Source: Dromiciops gliroides (lineage: Eukaryota; Chordata; Mammalia; Microbiotheria; Microbiotheriidae). From it: a stretch of 64,000 nt of DNA. Location: positions 645,524,660 through 645,588,659 of the forward strand of contig NC_057863.1 of assembly GCF_019393635.1 (NCBI RefSeq). The letters are read 5' to 3'. This document shows positions 1 to 10,707 of the stretch, one piece after another. Below the pieces are notes generated by a model that saw only the letters and a program-made list of their open reading frames with translations, did not search any database and was not told the DNA's origin. Positions within the stretch are counted from its first letter, which is position 1, and every line of letters begins with the position of its first letter. The position numbers and the translations under genes were made by a program.

Positions 1-1760
1 ATATTGCAAACTGCCAAAAAGGAAGAATTCAAGTATTGTGGAGCCCCAGTCAGGATAGCACATTGTAACGATTGGAATGACACCACCTGCTGGAGACTTA
101 CTGTAGAAAAGCTCCACCATGAAAGGAAGGTCTTTGAGGGCAAGACCATGCGTCTTTTCTTTGGCGTCAGGAAGTGACGTTTGCTGGTGGGAGGAGGAAG
201 GGGGAGCCGGGCGCTCTGTCTCTCTTTCCTGAGGACGCTGGTGGAGAAGGGAGCAAGAAATGCGCTCTCCCTTTAATGGATAGATAAATGTAGGTCTTTC
301 TCTCTCTCTTTACCAAATTCTTATTCTCCTTAATAAATGCTTAAAAGTCTAACTCTTGCTAAAGCTTATAATTTATTGGCAACCACTCATTAGATATTTT
401 AGACAGACTAACTAGAATTTTAGCCTTTAACAACAAGATCTAGCAGCTTCTACATTAAAGGACCAGAGGGCATGGAATATGATATTCCAAAGGGCAAAGG
501 AAATGGGATTACAACCAAGAATCACCTACCCAGCAAAACTCAGCATTATCTTTCAGCGGAAAAAATGGGACTTTAATGAAAAAGAAGACTTTCAGATATT
601 TGTGATGAAAAGACCTGAACTGAATGGCAAATTTGACTTTCAAATACAAGACCCTAGAGAACCATAAAAAAATTGGAGCTGGGGGACATACCTGGGGTCG
701 TACAGTGGGCAACTGTCTTGTGTCTGAGGCCGGGTTTTGGCTGGGATCCCCCTGGGTCCAGGGGTGATGCTTTGTCCACAGTGTCACTTAGCTAGGTGAT
801 GACATCTTTAGGGTTAAATTGAGGGGTGAAGGGAATTCATTGGGGGAGGGGGAAGGGCAGAAATGAAATCCTACATGAAAGTAACAAGAAAAGGCTTATG
901 GAGTGGGGGAAGAGATGGGAGAGGATCAGGGCAATAAATGAATTTTACAGTCATCAGAAAAGGCTCAAAAATCTTAAACTCACCAGAGCTGCCTCAAGGA
1001 GAGACTAACAGACACACCCAATTGGGTGGGGTAATCTATTTAATCTGGCCTGTAAATGAGCCTAACACTCATCAAAATTGGCTCAAAGACCTCAATCTCA
1101 TTAGAATTGGCTCAATGAGGGAATAATGTCCACACTCAATTGGGTGTAGTAATCTCTCTAACCCTGCAGGAAAATAGGAGGGGAAGGGGATAAAGAGATA
1201 GGGGCAAAAGAAGGAAGGGCAGAGTCGGGGAGGGGACAGACAGAAGCAAATCCCTTTCGAAGAGTGATAGGATGAAAGAAGATGGATAATAGAATAAATA
1301 TCATGGGGAAGGGAATAGGATGGAAGGGAAACTGTTAACAATAGTAATCATGAAAAAGAGAAAAGGGGGAAAAATTGTACAAAAAAATATTTATAGCAAC
1401 TCTTGGTGGAGGCTAAGAACTGAGAATCAAGGGTATGTCCATCAATTGAGGAATGATGGAAAAAGCTGTGCTATATGATTGTAGTGGAATGGTCTTATGC
1501 TACAGGAAATGACAAACAGAATGATCCCGGAAAAACCTTGAAAGACTAATGAACATTGATGTATAGTGAAGTGAACAGAGCTGAGAGGACATTGCGAATA
1601 GTGACAGCAGTATTGTTCAATGAGCAATTGTGAATGACTTAACTACTCTCAGCAATGCAATGATCCAAGACAATCCCAAGGAACTAATGAGGAAACTTAC
1701 TATGCACCCCTATAGAAAGAACTGATAAAAAGAACACTTGTGGAAGACTAAGAGAGACTC
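1..1760 (+). mobile_element. L1 3' region, interrupted
   Basis: 1-63 and 433-720 match the end of the marsupial L1 ORF2 and its 3' UTR (CTTTCAGATATTTGTGATGA and neighbours). 830-1760 carries the G/A-rich 3' UTR with AATTGGCTCAA repeats and the CCATCAATTGAGGAATG segment. Orientation is plus. The LTR at 64-432 splits it. Confidence 0.7.
64..432 (+). mobile_element. Solo LTR, ERV-like, family A
   Basis: Starts TGTAACGATT and ends CTTTAACA, with AATAAA inside and weak 4-base flanks (ACAT/ACAA). It sits inside an L1, whose sequence resumes at about 433. Same family as 19086-19544. A degenerate solo LTR with no internal region seen. Confidence 0.65.
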
Positions 1761-1789
1761 TGTATTTTATGGGCAGACTGACCTCCTCC

Positions 1790-2365
1790 CTCTTCCTCAC
1801 CTATGTTGCTCTATCCCCTAAGCCTGGAATGAGTCCCCTTCTTACCTTCAGCTCAGAATCCCTCCCACCCTATAAGACACAGCTCAAATACCATCTTTCC
1901 TGATCCCCTCCTTCAACTTTTAGTGCCCTCTCTCCCAGACTACGTTGTATTTAACCACTTTATATGTAGCACTATACATTTATACTGTATATGTGCATGC
2001 ATCTTGTCTCCCCCATCAGAAGATAAACTTCCTGTGTGTTGTTGTTCAATTGTTTTTCAGTCAAGCCTGACTCTCTATGACCCCATTTGGGGTTTTCTGG
2101 GCAAAGATGCTGGAAAGGTTTGCCATTTTCTTCTCCAGACTATTTTATAGATGAGGCAACTGAGGCCAACAGAGTGAAGTGACTTGCCCAGGGTCAAACG
2201 GTAAGTGTCTGAGGTTTGTCAGGATTTGAACTCAGGTCTTCCATCCACTACATGACCTGGATGCCTCTAATTGTTTCATTCTTTATACTACTTGTACCCC
2301 CAGATCCTAGCATGGTGCCTGACGCATACTAGTTGCTTGACAAATGTTTGTTGATTGAGGGATTG
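1790..2365 (+). mobile_element. L2 3' end split by a MAR1
   Basis: 1790-2035 and 2266-2365 read as an L2 3' end (typical CTTGACAAATGTTTGTTGA terminus). The MAR1 occupies the middle. Confidence 0.65.
2036..2265 (-). mobile_element. MAR1 SINE
   Basis: Reverse complement of the MAR1 body with the GACCCCATTTGGGGTTTTCT segment and the CORE motif CTTGCCCAGGGTCA. Confidence 0.75.
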
Positions 2366-2419
2366 ATTGCTAAAGCCGAGGAATTTATCAAGTGTTCAAT
2401 TTACTGGTGATAAACCTCT

Positions 2420-2535
2420 CCCTGCTTGGGGGAAGGGCTTTTATAGTGCCTACTATGGGTCAGGCAATGTGCTAAATTCTTTTACAAATACTTTCTCATT
2501 GATCTTCCCCACAACAAACAGATACAATCTGTCAC
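2420..2535 (-). mobile_element. MIR fragment
   Basis: Antisense MIR 3' part (GTGCCTACTATGGGTCAGGC, then TTTCTCATTGATC). Confidence 0.5.
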
Positions 2536-2539
2536 TGGG

Positions 2540-3260
2540 ATTGTCTGTGAAGTCTTTCTCCCTGTGGTGGAACCTGCCAGAGACTTCATTCTCTTGGCAT
2601 AGCCTTCAAGACCCTGGGGTCATGTCCACACCATGATGAAGCCTCTGAGCAGGGCTTCATCAGGGATATTTAGTGTGAACGCATTGATTAGGGAACAGAA
2701 CTAGGACCAAGTCCGTTGGAAAGATATTAACTCAGAGCCAACTGGGAAGTCCCTTCAGCAGGAGCATGATGGGAGCTTCTGGGGTAGAGATGATTTGGGG
2801 GCTCCTCTCAGCCTTGGTTCTCTGGCTCTGCCTGGAAGGCTGATACTGCTTGATCGTTAGGAGCCAGCTTCATTGGAGGCACGGCCCAGCCAGTGATACC
2901 CACAGATTCTGCCATTGCTCAGGAAGCCTCAGGCCAGTGCCTCCTGGTTTCCATTTGTCTAGCAGCTCCTATTGTCTTCCCATCAGCACCCAATTCCTTT
3001 GAGTTTTCCCACAGGCCTTCAGGAAATATGGTCTTTTCTTTCCTTCCAAGAGTACGTTCTCCCTATTGGCCTCACCCGCACCCCACCCCAGAGAGAAACA
3101 GAAGCTCCTGGATGTACCTGCTACAATAACATTTGAGGAAGAAGGACCACAAGACAAAGAATGGTAGGACCTAAAGCTACCAGACCTGTGAATTTCATCT
3201 GGGGTACGGTGTCCCAGGTTTGGAATGTCTTCTCCTCAAGCAGATCAGCACCTCTTCTGC
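2540..3260. other. No gene seen
   Basis: Unique-looking intergenic sequence; no coding or repeat signal I can support. Confidence 0.5.
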
Positions 3261-3264
3261 ACCT

Positions 3265-3400
3265 GAGCTGCCTGGGGCCCCAGAAGTTAAGTGACTTGCC
3301 CAGGGACACAAAGCCAGGATGGGTCAGAGGTAGGATCGAACCCCCCAGTTTTTCTCACTCTGAAACCATCTCTCTCTCCCTAGGTCATCAGGCCAGAGCT
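3265..3400 (-). mobile_element. MIR fragment
   Basis: Antisense MIR core (AAGTGACTTGCCCAGGGACA) and body. Confidence 0.5.
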
Positions 3401-3440
3401 GGAAGGCTGGAAGGTAGCTGAGGCATTAAAGAAAAACTTA

Positions 3441-3697
3441 CCTGGTCATGGTGGCCCGTGCCTGTAATTCCTGCTATTGGGGAAACTGAGACTGGAGAAT
3501 CCCTTGAGCTTGGGCTTCTGAGCTGTAGTAGGCTAAGCCAATCAAATGTCCTTCACTAAGTCCAACACCAATAGGGTGAACCTTCCCAATCCCACCCCAG
3601 GAGTGGGGAGCTGACCCATTCTGGAAAATGGAGCAGGTCAAAGCTGCCCTGCTGATGGGTAGTGCAATTGGGCCCTTGAGGGGTTGTCTGGGTGAGA
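3441..3697 (+). pseudogene. RN7SL: Processed 7SL (SRP) RNA copy
   Basis: Near full-length match to 7SL RNA: 5' domain (GGTGGCCCGTGCCTGTAATT, CTTGAGCTTGGGCTTCTGAG), the S domain (TCACTAAGTCCAACACCAAT) and the SRP54-binding region (AATGGAGCAGGTCAAAGC). It has many scattered substitutions and a shortened 3' end. It is followed directly by a long A/G-rich tail, as expected of an L1-mobilised retrocopy. Unlike primate Alu, it keeps the central S domain. Confidence 0.82.
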
Positions 3698-3749
3698 AGG
3701 AGAAATGAAGAAAGAAAGGAGGAAAGGAAGGAAGAAAGAAGGAAGATAG

Positions 3750-3795
<46 letters not shown>

Positions 3796-3975
3796 GAAGG
3801 AAGGAAGGAAGGAAGGAAGGAAGGAAGGAAGGAAGGAAGGAAGGAAGGAAGGAAGGAAGGAAGGAAGGAAGGAAGGAAGGGAGGGATGGCGAGAAGGAAG
3901 GAAAGAGAAAGAAAAGAAGGGAAAGAAAAAAGGAAAGGAGAAAGATGGGAAGGAAGAAAGGGAGAAAAAGAATAA
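3698..3975. repeat. (GAAA)n/(GGAA)n purine microsatellite
   Basis: An AAAG run (about 3743-3795) passes into a pure GGAA run (about 3794-3880) and then mixed purines. It probably grew from the 7SL copy's A tail. Confidence 0.9.
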
Positions 3976-4209
3976 TTTTCAAGCAGCAAAAGTCAGGAGT
4001 GGGGGAAATAAGCAGGCTGCAGTAAGTATATATTGGGGATAAGATCATTGGGCAACAGTTGGCCTAGATCTCAGGATAAGCCTTTAGGGTCAGCAGTTAA
4101 CCTTGTGGGTCTTAATTATCTTTAGGACTGTCCGGCTTCACTTTTCATTGATGCCTTTGATTTTACATCATCATGGTGATTTCTAGATACCCTCCCTCCC
4201 ACAAAATCC

Positions 4210-4445
4210 AGTTCAGCAAAGCCCAAGGACACAGCTACAAGGAGCTTTTGCCAGTCCTCCTTCATCTTTATGCCTTTCCTCTTTGCCCCCTAGTTATCCT
4301 GGCTATATCATTTTTTTGTCTCCCTCTTTATATGGGGAGCTCCTTTTGAGGACAGGGACTGGTTTTTAGCTTTCTTTGGATCTTCAGCACCTAACACAGT
4401 GCTCGGCACATAGCAGATGTTTAATAAATGCTTATTGACCTGATT
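4210..4445 (+). mobile_element. L2 3' end
   Basis: GAGGACAGGGACTGG, then GCACATAGCAGATGTTTAAT and AAATGCTTATTGACC, the standard L2 terminus. Confidence 0.75.
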
Positions 4446-5573
4446 ATATTATATTATATTATATATTATATTATATTATTATTCTGTTACCAGTGATTCC
4501 TCATCTCTCCAAGGAGAGAGGTACAGTCTTCTAGTCTCATATGTAAAATATGAGACTGGTATCAAAACATAATATATTTATAGCATATAATGAAATGATA
4601 TCCATTATAACAATTAATATGCCATAATATACAATTATAGGTCCCAGAATAAAATTGCATAGAGTATAATATTTATGTAATTATGTGACATAATATAAAT
4701 ATATACAGATAAATATATGTATATGATATGTTAAGATCCGTGTGTTTTTAATCTTTTCTTTACATCATCATCATTTCCAAATCTCTCTTTTCTCCATTCT
4801 CTAGCTAGTGAACTAATCATTATAACAAATATTAAAAAAAATAAAAGCAACTCGGCAAAACTAACCAACTCATCAACTCATCCTGACATTCCTCTAGTGG
4901 TCTGGAGTCTTGTTCTGGAAAAAATTCAGCTTTATCAATGCCTTCTGTCTTCACCCTATAGCCATTTCTGCAAATTACCTACCACTCCTTCCTTCTACCC
5001 AATTCCCCCTTCCCCTCCCCAAAAAACAAACAAACAAACAAAAAACAACAAGATTTGGAAGAAAAACTAGTTAAGCAAAAGCATTGGATTGAATCTGATC
5101 ATGTATGTCATGTTGTGCCCTGGTAGCCCCCCACCTCTGTGCTAAGAAGAGGGAGGTATTTTCCATTAACTGTTTTCCTGGACCAAGATTTGCTATTATG
5201 ATTATTTAAGATTTCTTGTCTCTTTTTGGTTTCTTTTTCTTTTTTTTTTTTCAAGCACTTAATCTCAAGAAATAGAGATAATGACAAGAAGAGTCCTTGA
5301 AGGGGAGACTCAGACCATACTCACATATTATTATCAGGTTCATCTCCCCAGGGAGGCTACAGAAATGCCAAGAAAGAGGTAACCAGGTCAGGGTAAGCAG
5401 GAGACAAACTGAGGCACCAATAATGAAGGTACAATGAGATTGTTACCAGGACTACCGAAGATTCTGCTCCATAAACTGGACTGTTCAAGTATTCCATTGT
5501 CCTCTGAGCCAATGATGTCATCATCAGGTCACCCAACAACAGAGGAGGGAAATCCTGGACCAATTTTGGGTTG
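4446..5573. other. AT-rich intergenic stretch
   Basis: TATTA-type simple sequence at 4446-4485 and AT-rich sequence to about 4740. The remainder shows nothing recognisable. Confidence 0.5.
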
Positions 5574-5590
5574 AAATTTGGCAGGATGGA

Positions 5591-5747
5591 GGCAGCTAGG
5601 TGGCGCAGTGGATAGAGCACCAGCTCTGGATTCGGGAGGACCAGAGTTCAAATCTGGACCTCAGATACTTGACACTTACTAGCTGTGTGACCCTGGGCAA
5701 GTCACTTAACCCCAATTGCCTCACCAAAAAAAAAAAGAAAAAAGAAA
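5591..5747 (+). mobile_element. WSINE1-type SINE
   Basis: Full-length, A-rich tail, with perfect 17-base target duplications (AAATTTGGCAGGATGGA) at 5574-5590 and 5748-5764; a young insertion. Confidence 0.93.
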
Positions 5748-5764
5748 AAATTTGGCAGGATGGA

Positions 5765-6340
5765 GGAGGGAGGAAGCCAATAGAAAATGCTGGGTGCCCT
5801 CCCCTGCAAATTCCTTGTGCTCACACTGGTAGACTCCTACTAGGCAGATGGTCATCTTTTCAGTATCTTCTATCTTCTGTCACGGGGACCTGATTGTACC
5901 CACTGGATAGGTCCAACAATGAGGACCGCTGGCTTCCATACCATGGTATGGGGTTCTGGACCAGACAAGGCAGCCCAGTCCAGTGGCTCAGACTCGTGAT
6001 TGGGAATGAAATGAGACACTTGTAGATGATCCGAACAGTCAATAGATGAAGGCTTAGTTAACAATAGCATAGAAAGGGTACTCAGTGAAGATATGGCCTT
6101 GGTTCAGGGGGGCCACATTTGCCATTGTAATTGTGTCTGGTCAACAGGGTTATGTTAAGCCTGAGAAGCCACCAAGTATTCAGGTTCTGAGTTTTTGTTT
6201 TCAGACGACCAGGTCAATGGTGTGAGCCTTATTCCTTGCCCAGATTGAGTTACAAGGACACTTTTATTGTCCTTTTGGGAAAAATTAGCCTGGTCCTGTG
6301 TGGCTGAGACCTTAGCAGGTGTTGGTGGCGGTTGTTATTA
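5765..6340. other. No gene seen
   Basis: Unique intergenic sequence without supported features. Confidence 0.5.
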
Positions 6341-6870
6341 GATGACGACGATGATGTCATCTTTGCAAGTTGCTATGGAACCATCCCTTTCAGCATTTCT
6401 TAAAGTACAAAAATATTCCATCACATTTGTATGCCATAATTTGTCCAAACGCTTCTCAACTGATGGGTATTCCCTTAATATTTCAGCTCTTTGCCATCAC
6501 AAAAAGATTGGAATATTTGCCTGGTAGCAGTATCACTGGGTTAAAGGACCCAAAGTATACACACTTTGTTGACTTATTTTGGCATAGTTTCAAATTGCTT
6601 TCCAAAGTAGCTGGGTCAATACACAGCTCCACCAGTAGTTCATTAATCTGTGATATGTGTGTGTGTGTGTTTGTATGTACATATTTTATTCAGCAAACAA
6701 AAGTCTATGTTCTTTCTCACTCACCTCCTGGTCCCATTGGAAAAATAAACTTTGGGAGTTCATTTATGTCTAATTTAATTTCTTTTTGTCCAATAGGGTT
6801 AAGTATTTGGTTTCTTGTTCTGTTTATCTGGGCCATTATCCATTTCATTTAGATTGTTAGTTTTGTTGTT
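6341..6870 (-). mobile_element. L1 fragment
   Basis: Antisense L1 3' part: ATATTCCATCACATTTGTAT, TTCTCAACTGATGGGTATTC, GTTTCAAATTGCTTTCCAAA. Confidence 0.7.
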
Positions 6871-6889
6871 ATGTAGTTGGGCAAAATAG

Positions 6890-7880
6890 CTCCTGTAGAA
6901 GATGGGGTTTTAGTTGGGACTCTGAGCCAGGGAAGCCAATAGGTGGAGACGAGGAGGGAGAGCATTTTATGCATGGGGACAGCCAGAGAAAATGCCCAGA
7001 GAGAGAGAGAGATGGAGGGTCGTGGGTATGGAGTAGCCAGGAGACTGGGGCCACTGGATCAGAATATGTGATGGTGAATAAGGTGGAAGAAGGTTGGAAA
7101 GGAAGGAAGGGGCTTTGGTTGCCAAAAAGCATTTTGTATCTGATCCTGGAGGCAACAGGGAACCACTGGTGTTTACTGAGTAGGGGGGACATGCCAGGCC
7201 TGCCCTTTAGAAAAATCACTTTAGTGGCTGAGTGGAGGATGGACTGAGTGGGGAGAGACTGGAGGCAGGCAGAGCCACCAGCAGCTATTGCAGTGATCCA
7301 AGGGTGAGGTGATGAGGGCATGCACCAGGCCACCCTGTCAGAGGAAAGAATAGTGTGTGTATGAGAACTGTTATGAAGATAGAAATGACAGAATTACATG
7401 GACCAGCTCAGTCTTGGGGATTCTTCTCATAAATCATTCTCCCTTTGGCTTGTGCCCCTGCCCAGTGTCTACTCAAAAGATAATAGGGGTGTTTAGAGCA
7501 CCGGCCCTGGCTTCAGGAGGACCTGAGTTCAAATCTGGCCTCAGACACTTAACAATTACTAGCTGTGTGACCCTGGGCAAGTCACTTCACCCCAATTGCC
7601 TCACCAAAAAAAAAAAAAAGATAATAGGGATCTAAGCTTCTCAGAGACAGAGAGACAGACACAGACACAGAGAGACAGAGACAGAGAGAAACAAAGACAG
7701 AGAGACTGAGAGAACTGGAGATAGATGTTTGAGAATCATCAGCATTAAAGAGCCATTTGAATTAAGGAGAGCAAATCAAGTTGCTAGGGAGAGAATGAAG
7801 AGAGATGAAGGACAACCAAGAACAGAGCCTCTCTATAAGGGTCAGGAAAGGGAGAAGTAGACAAAAAATAGACAGGAGGA
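6890..7880 (-). mobile_element. L2 ORF2 fragment, interrupted by WSINE1
   Basis: Read on the minus strand the protein resembles L2 reverse transcriptase C-terminal sequence (LQSLPTQSILHSATKVIFLK then FPVASRIRYKMLF). A WSINE1 splits it at 7490-7617. Confidence 0.7.
7490..7617 (+). mobile_element. WSINE1-type SINE, 5' truncated
   Basis: Flanked by AAGATAATAGGG duplications. Confidence 0.88.
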
Positions 7881-7916
7881 GGGCAAGCAGTTTCTTTCTA
7901 GCTCAACCCCAATCTT

Positions 7917-8081
7917 CTTCTTCTTCTTCTTTTTTCTTTTAAGTGAGGCAATTGGGGTTAAGTGACTTGCCCAGGGTCACACAGCTAGTAAGTGTTAAGT
8001 GTCTGAGGCCGGATTTGAACTCAGGTCCTCCTGACTTCAGGGCTGATGCTCTATCCACTACAGCGCCACCTAGCTGCCCCT
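7917..8081 (-). mobile_element. WSINE1-type SINE
   Basis: Antisense, with a CTT-rich tail expansion at 7917-7940. Confidence 0.9.
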
Positions 8082-8148
8082 TTCATCATTTCTTATGACA
8101 CAGTAGTCTTCCATGGCATTCATATGCCATAAATTGTTTAGCCATTCC

Positions 8149-8691
8149 TGTTAGAAATAAAAATACTGTATTTTCCTTTTTTGTGAATATATGAAGGCTT
8201 TATGACATTCGTGCAAGAATGGGCATGCACTATAAAGAAAAGTGGCATGCTTTGCCACGGCAAACTACTCTTTTAAATTCCTAATCCTATCCCAAAGGTC
8301 CTTCCCCTCTTTGTCTCACTGGTTGAGGACTAAGAGGTGTACAATCTTCCCAGAACACCTCTATATATTTCCCCTTAACATATCTCCCCTCCTGTTACAT
8401 ACATCACATGTTTGAAAATGGGGGCAGTTTCCGTCTTTGGGGTGTTGGCAGTTAATATGCATAAGCTAATTAAGCAAATGAAGCACACACTAGCTTTAAC
8501 CTTTAGCACTACTAGATAGACTACTAGCCTTGAAGTTCTCTTCTATATCTACTTTTAGGCGACTGCAAGACTGTCTTTTAGCCTTGAAGTCCACTTTCTG
8601 CAATTCTCCTTTCTTACCCAGACTCCCTCCCTGTTTAGTTTTCTGAGATAACAGCATTTTTCTGGTGGGAGACTTTATTTCATTTCTCTCA
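8149..8691 (-). mobile_element. Solo LTR, ERV-like, family B
   Basis: 543 bases with TG...CA ends, AATAAA inside, and a 4-base duplication TTCC on each side (8145-8148, 8692-8695), which suits a class I-type (gammaretrovirus-like) element. No internal region seen. It is younger than the L1 it entered. Confidence 0.7.
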
Positions 8692-8820
8692 TTCCCTAAT
8701 AGGATTGCACACCTCTCTTAGTTTCCGGTTTGGGACTACTGTGAAAAATCTTGTTATAAATGTTTGTGTACATGAGTCCTTTTCCTTTATTTGATATTTT
8801 TGGAGGATATGCAGTTTAGC

Positions 8821-8953
8821 AATTTTTTTTTTTTTTGGTGGGGCAAGGAGGGTCACAAAGCTAGTAAGTGTCAAGTTTCTGAGGTCAGATTTGAACTCAG
8901 GTCTTCTTGAATCTAGGGACAGTGCTTTATCCACTGTGTCACCTAGCTGCCCG
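8821..8953 (-). mobile_element. WSINE1-type SINE
   Basis: Antisense; flanks GTTTAGCAATTTT and GTTTAGTAATTTT are its target duplications inside the L1. Confidence 0.9.
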
Positions 8954-9029
8954 TCGTTTAGTAATTTTTTTTTTTAAACATAGTTCTAAATTGCTTTCCA
9001 GAATGACTGGAATAATTGCTCCATCACAT

Positions 9030-9225
9030 GGTGCTGTGGATAGATCACCTGTCCTGGAGTCAGGAAGATTCAACTTCATGAATTTAAATGCAGGCCTCAG
9101 ACTCTTACTAGCTGTGTAACCCTGTGCAAGTGACTTAACCCTGTTTGCCTCAGTTTCTTCACCTGCAAAATGAGCTGCAGAAGGAAATAGTAAACTCCAA
9201 ATGGGGTCACGAAGAGTGGGTCTCT
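9030..9225 (+). mobile_element. MAR1 SINE
   Basis: SINE head, CORE, then TGAGCTGCAGAAGGAAATAG and CAAATGGGGTCACGAAGAGT, diagnostic of MAR1. Confidence 0.85.
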
Positions 9226-9599
9226 ACTGAATTTTCCATATCCATTCCAACGCTTGTCATTTTGTCACCTCTGCCCGTCTGATGTGGTGGTAGGTGGAAC
9301 CTCAGAGATGCCTAAACGAGCATTTCTCTAATTATTGGCGGTTTGGAACGTTTTTTCATAGGTTTGCTGATGGTTTGGATTTCTTGCTTTGAAAACTCTG
9401 TTGTATCCCTTGCTCATCTGTCTACTGGGATAAGCTCTCATACGTGGGAGTCGGTTCCTTCCACATCTTGGATTATGAAACGTTCAGCAAAGACTTTTTC
9501 CCCCTTTAGTTTTCACGCAAACGCAGATCTTCCTGACGCGCGGGTCAACTTTCCCCCATCAATCAAGAGTCAGCTCTACGAAGTGGTCCTGGAGGATGC

Positions 9600-9618
9600 G
9601 CTCACGAGGGGGCGCTGT
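9600..9618 (+). promoter_or_regulatory. CTCF-like motif
   Basis: CTCACGAGGGGGCGCTG closely matches the CTCF core (CCACNAGGGGGCGC type). It is unique sequence about 0.9 kb upstream of the TMEM160 ATG. By eye only. Confidence 0.45.
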
Positions 9619-9924
9619 GCCACTGCGTTCCACCAATGTTCTGCTGACCAATGCGGTCCCTGGGAATGGGTTACCCCCAAGCTCCATTTAGCGTCTCCAA
9701 GGAGAACAAGATGGTGACGTCGCATTCCATGGCCCGTTAGGGACCGCGGGGGCGCCTTTGACGTGGTCCGGGCCACCAGTGAAGTGTCCCAAGGGCCCTG
9801 GGGGGAGGACGGGAGGACCCTGGAAGGCGGAGGAGGGGATCCAGAGAGGAGGCAGGCTCTCCCCCAAGCATCCTCCGGCTGCTCACGTGGGGCAGATAGA
9901 TAAGAGCAGAGGTGGAGCCGGCCA

Positions 9925-10030
9925 TCTAGTCAATCAGGCAGCAGCATTTCTTAGGCCCTTTCTATGGGCCAGGCCCGGCGATAAGCTATGTGCTTGTCCT
10001 ACAGATGAAGAAACTGAGGCTCAGGTAGGT
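9925..10030 (-). mobile_element. MIR fragment
   Basis: CTATGGGCCAGGCCCGGCGA and AGATGAAGAAACTGAGGCTC in antisense MIR order. Confidence 0.55.
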
Positions 10031-10149
10031 TCTCGGTGAGAACAAAGAATGTGCCTTACTTAAACTTTGGATTATTCTAAGAGGCATCTTTCCGACAAGT
10101 ACACAAACAGGTAGCGCATAATAAATGTTTGTTTTATTTGACTGGACTG

Positions 10150-10490
10150 TATAACGGGGTCCTGAGCTAGGAATCAAGACGCGGAAGACATGAGGGAGTG
10201 GAGGCACGACCTGTACCAGTTCTCCAAAGCCACCGGTCGAGGCCCAGTAAAACTACAAGTCCCTGGCGCGTGCGCGCTGTGCCTCGAGTGTCCGGGCATG
10301 TCGGAACTTGTAGTCCCCCGGGCCGCTCCGGCGCCTGGGAGAGCGAGGAGAGCTCTCCCAGGAGTGACAGCGGGGCGGAGCTTCGGGCCGGCCGGCCACT
10401 AACTAAAGGCGGGGGGCGGGGCGCACCCCTGACGGACGGGCCGGCGGGCCTCTCGCCGGGTGGGGGCGGGGCCGGGCGGGCCGCAAAGCC
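10150..10490 (+). promoter_or_regulatory. TMEM160: TMEM160 CpG-island promoter
   Basis: CpG-dense sequence with no TATA box just upstream of the TMEM160 ATG. It has ACTACAAGTCCC at 10252-10263 and a reversed copy near 10305-10317 (ZNF143/Staf-like), plus a GCGCGTGCGCGC run at 10266-10277 (NRF1-like) and several GGGGCGGGG boxes near 10410-10480. Island continues through exon 1 to about 10720. Motif calls are by eye. Confidence 0.7.
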
Positions 10491-10707
10491 ATGGGAGGCG
10501 GAGGCTGCTGGTGGTGGGGTCGGGCGGCTCGCCTGGCCCGGCGCCCCGGCTTCCGGGGGGCGCTGCTGCTGGCAGCCCCGAGGCGCGGCCGGACTGGCCG
10601 GGGCTCCTTCGGCCCCGGGTCCGGGGCCCGCGCTGCAGCTCCGCCGCCCGCAGTGTCCGAGCTGGATCGCGCGGACGCCTGGCTCCTGCGGAAGGCGCAT
10701 GAGACTG
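10491..10707 (+). CDS. TMEM160: TMEM160 coding exon 1
   Basis: Encodes residues 1-72 and the first base of codon 73. It starts at ATG 10491 and ends at a GT donor (ACTG|GTCAGT). GC-rich, inside the CpG island. Confidence 0.93.

Larger units (their letters stand above)
8085..9530 (-). mobile_element. L1 fragment carrying three later insertions
   Basis: Antisense L1 pieces at 8085-8148, 8692-8820, 8954-9030 and 9226-9530 are collinear. They are separated by an LTR, a WSINE1 and a MAR1. Confidence 0.75.

Noticed and set aside
3474-4048. Minus- and plus-strand frames of Phe/Leu/Pro or Lys/Glu repeats
   Set aside because: Translations of the GAAA/GGAA microsatellite, not genes.
7640-7710. AGAGAC repeats as a possible regulatory array
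   Set aside because: Simple sequence inside an old L2 fragment; nothing suggests function.
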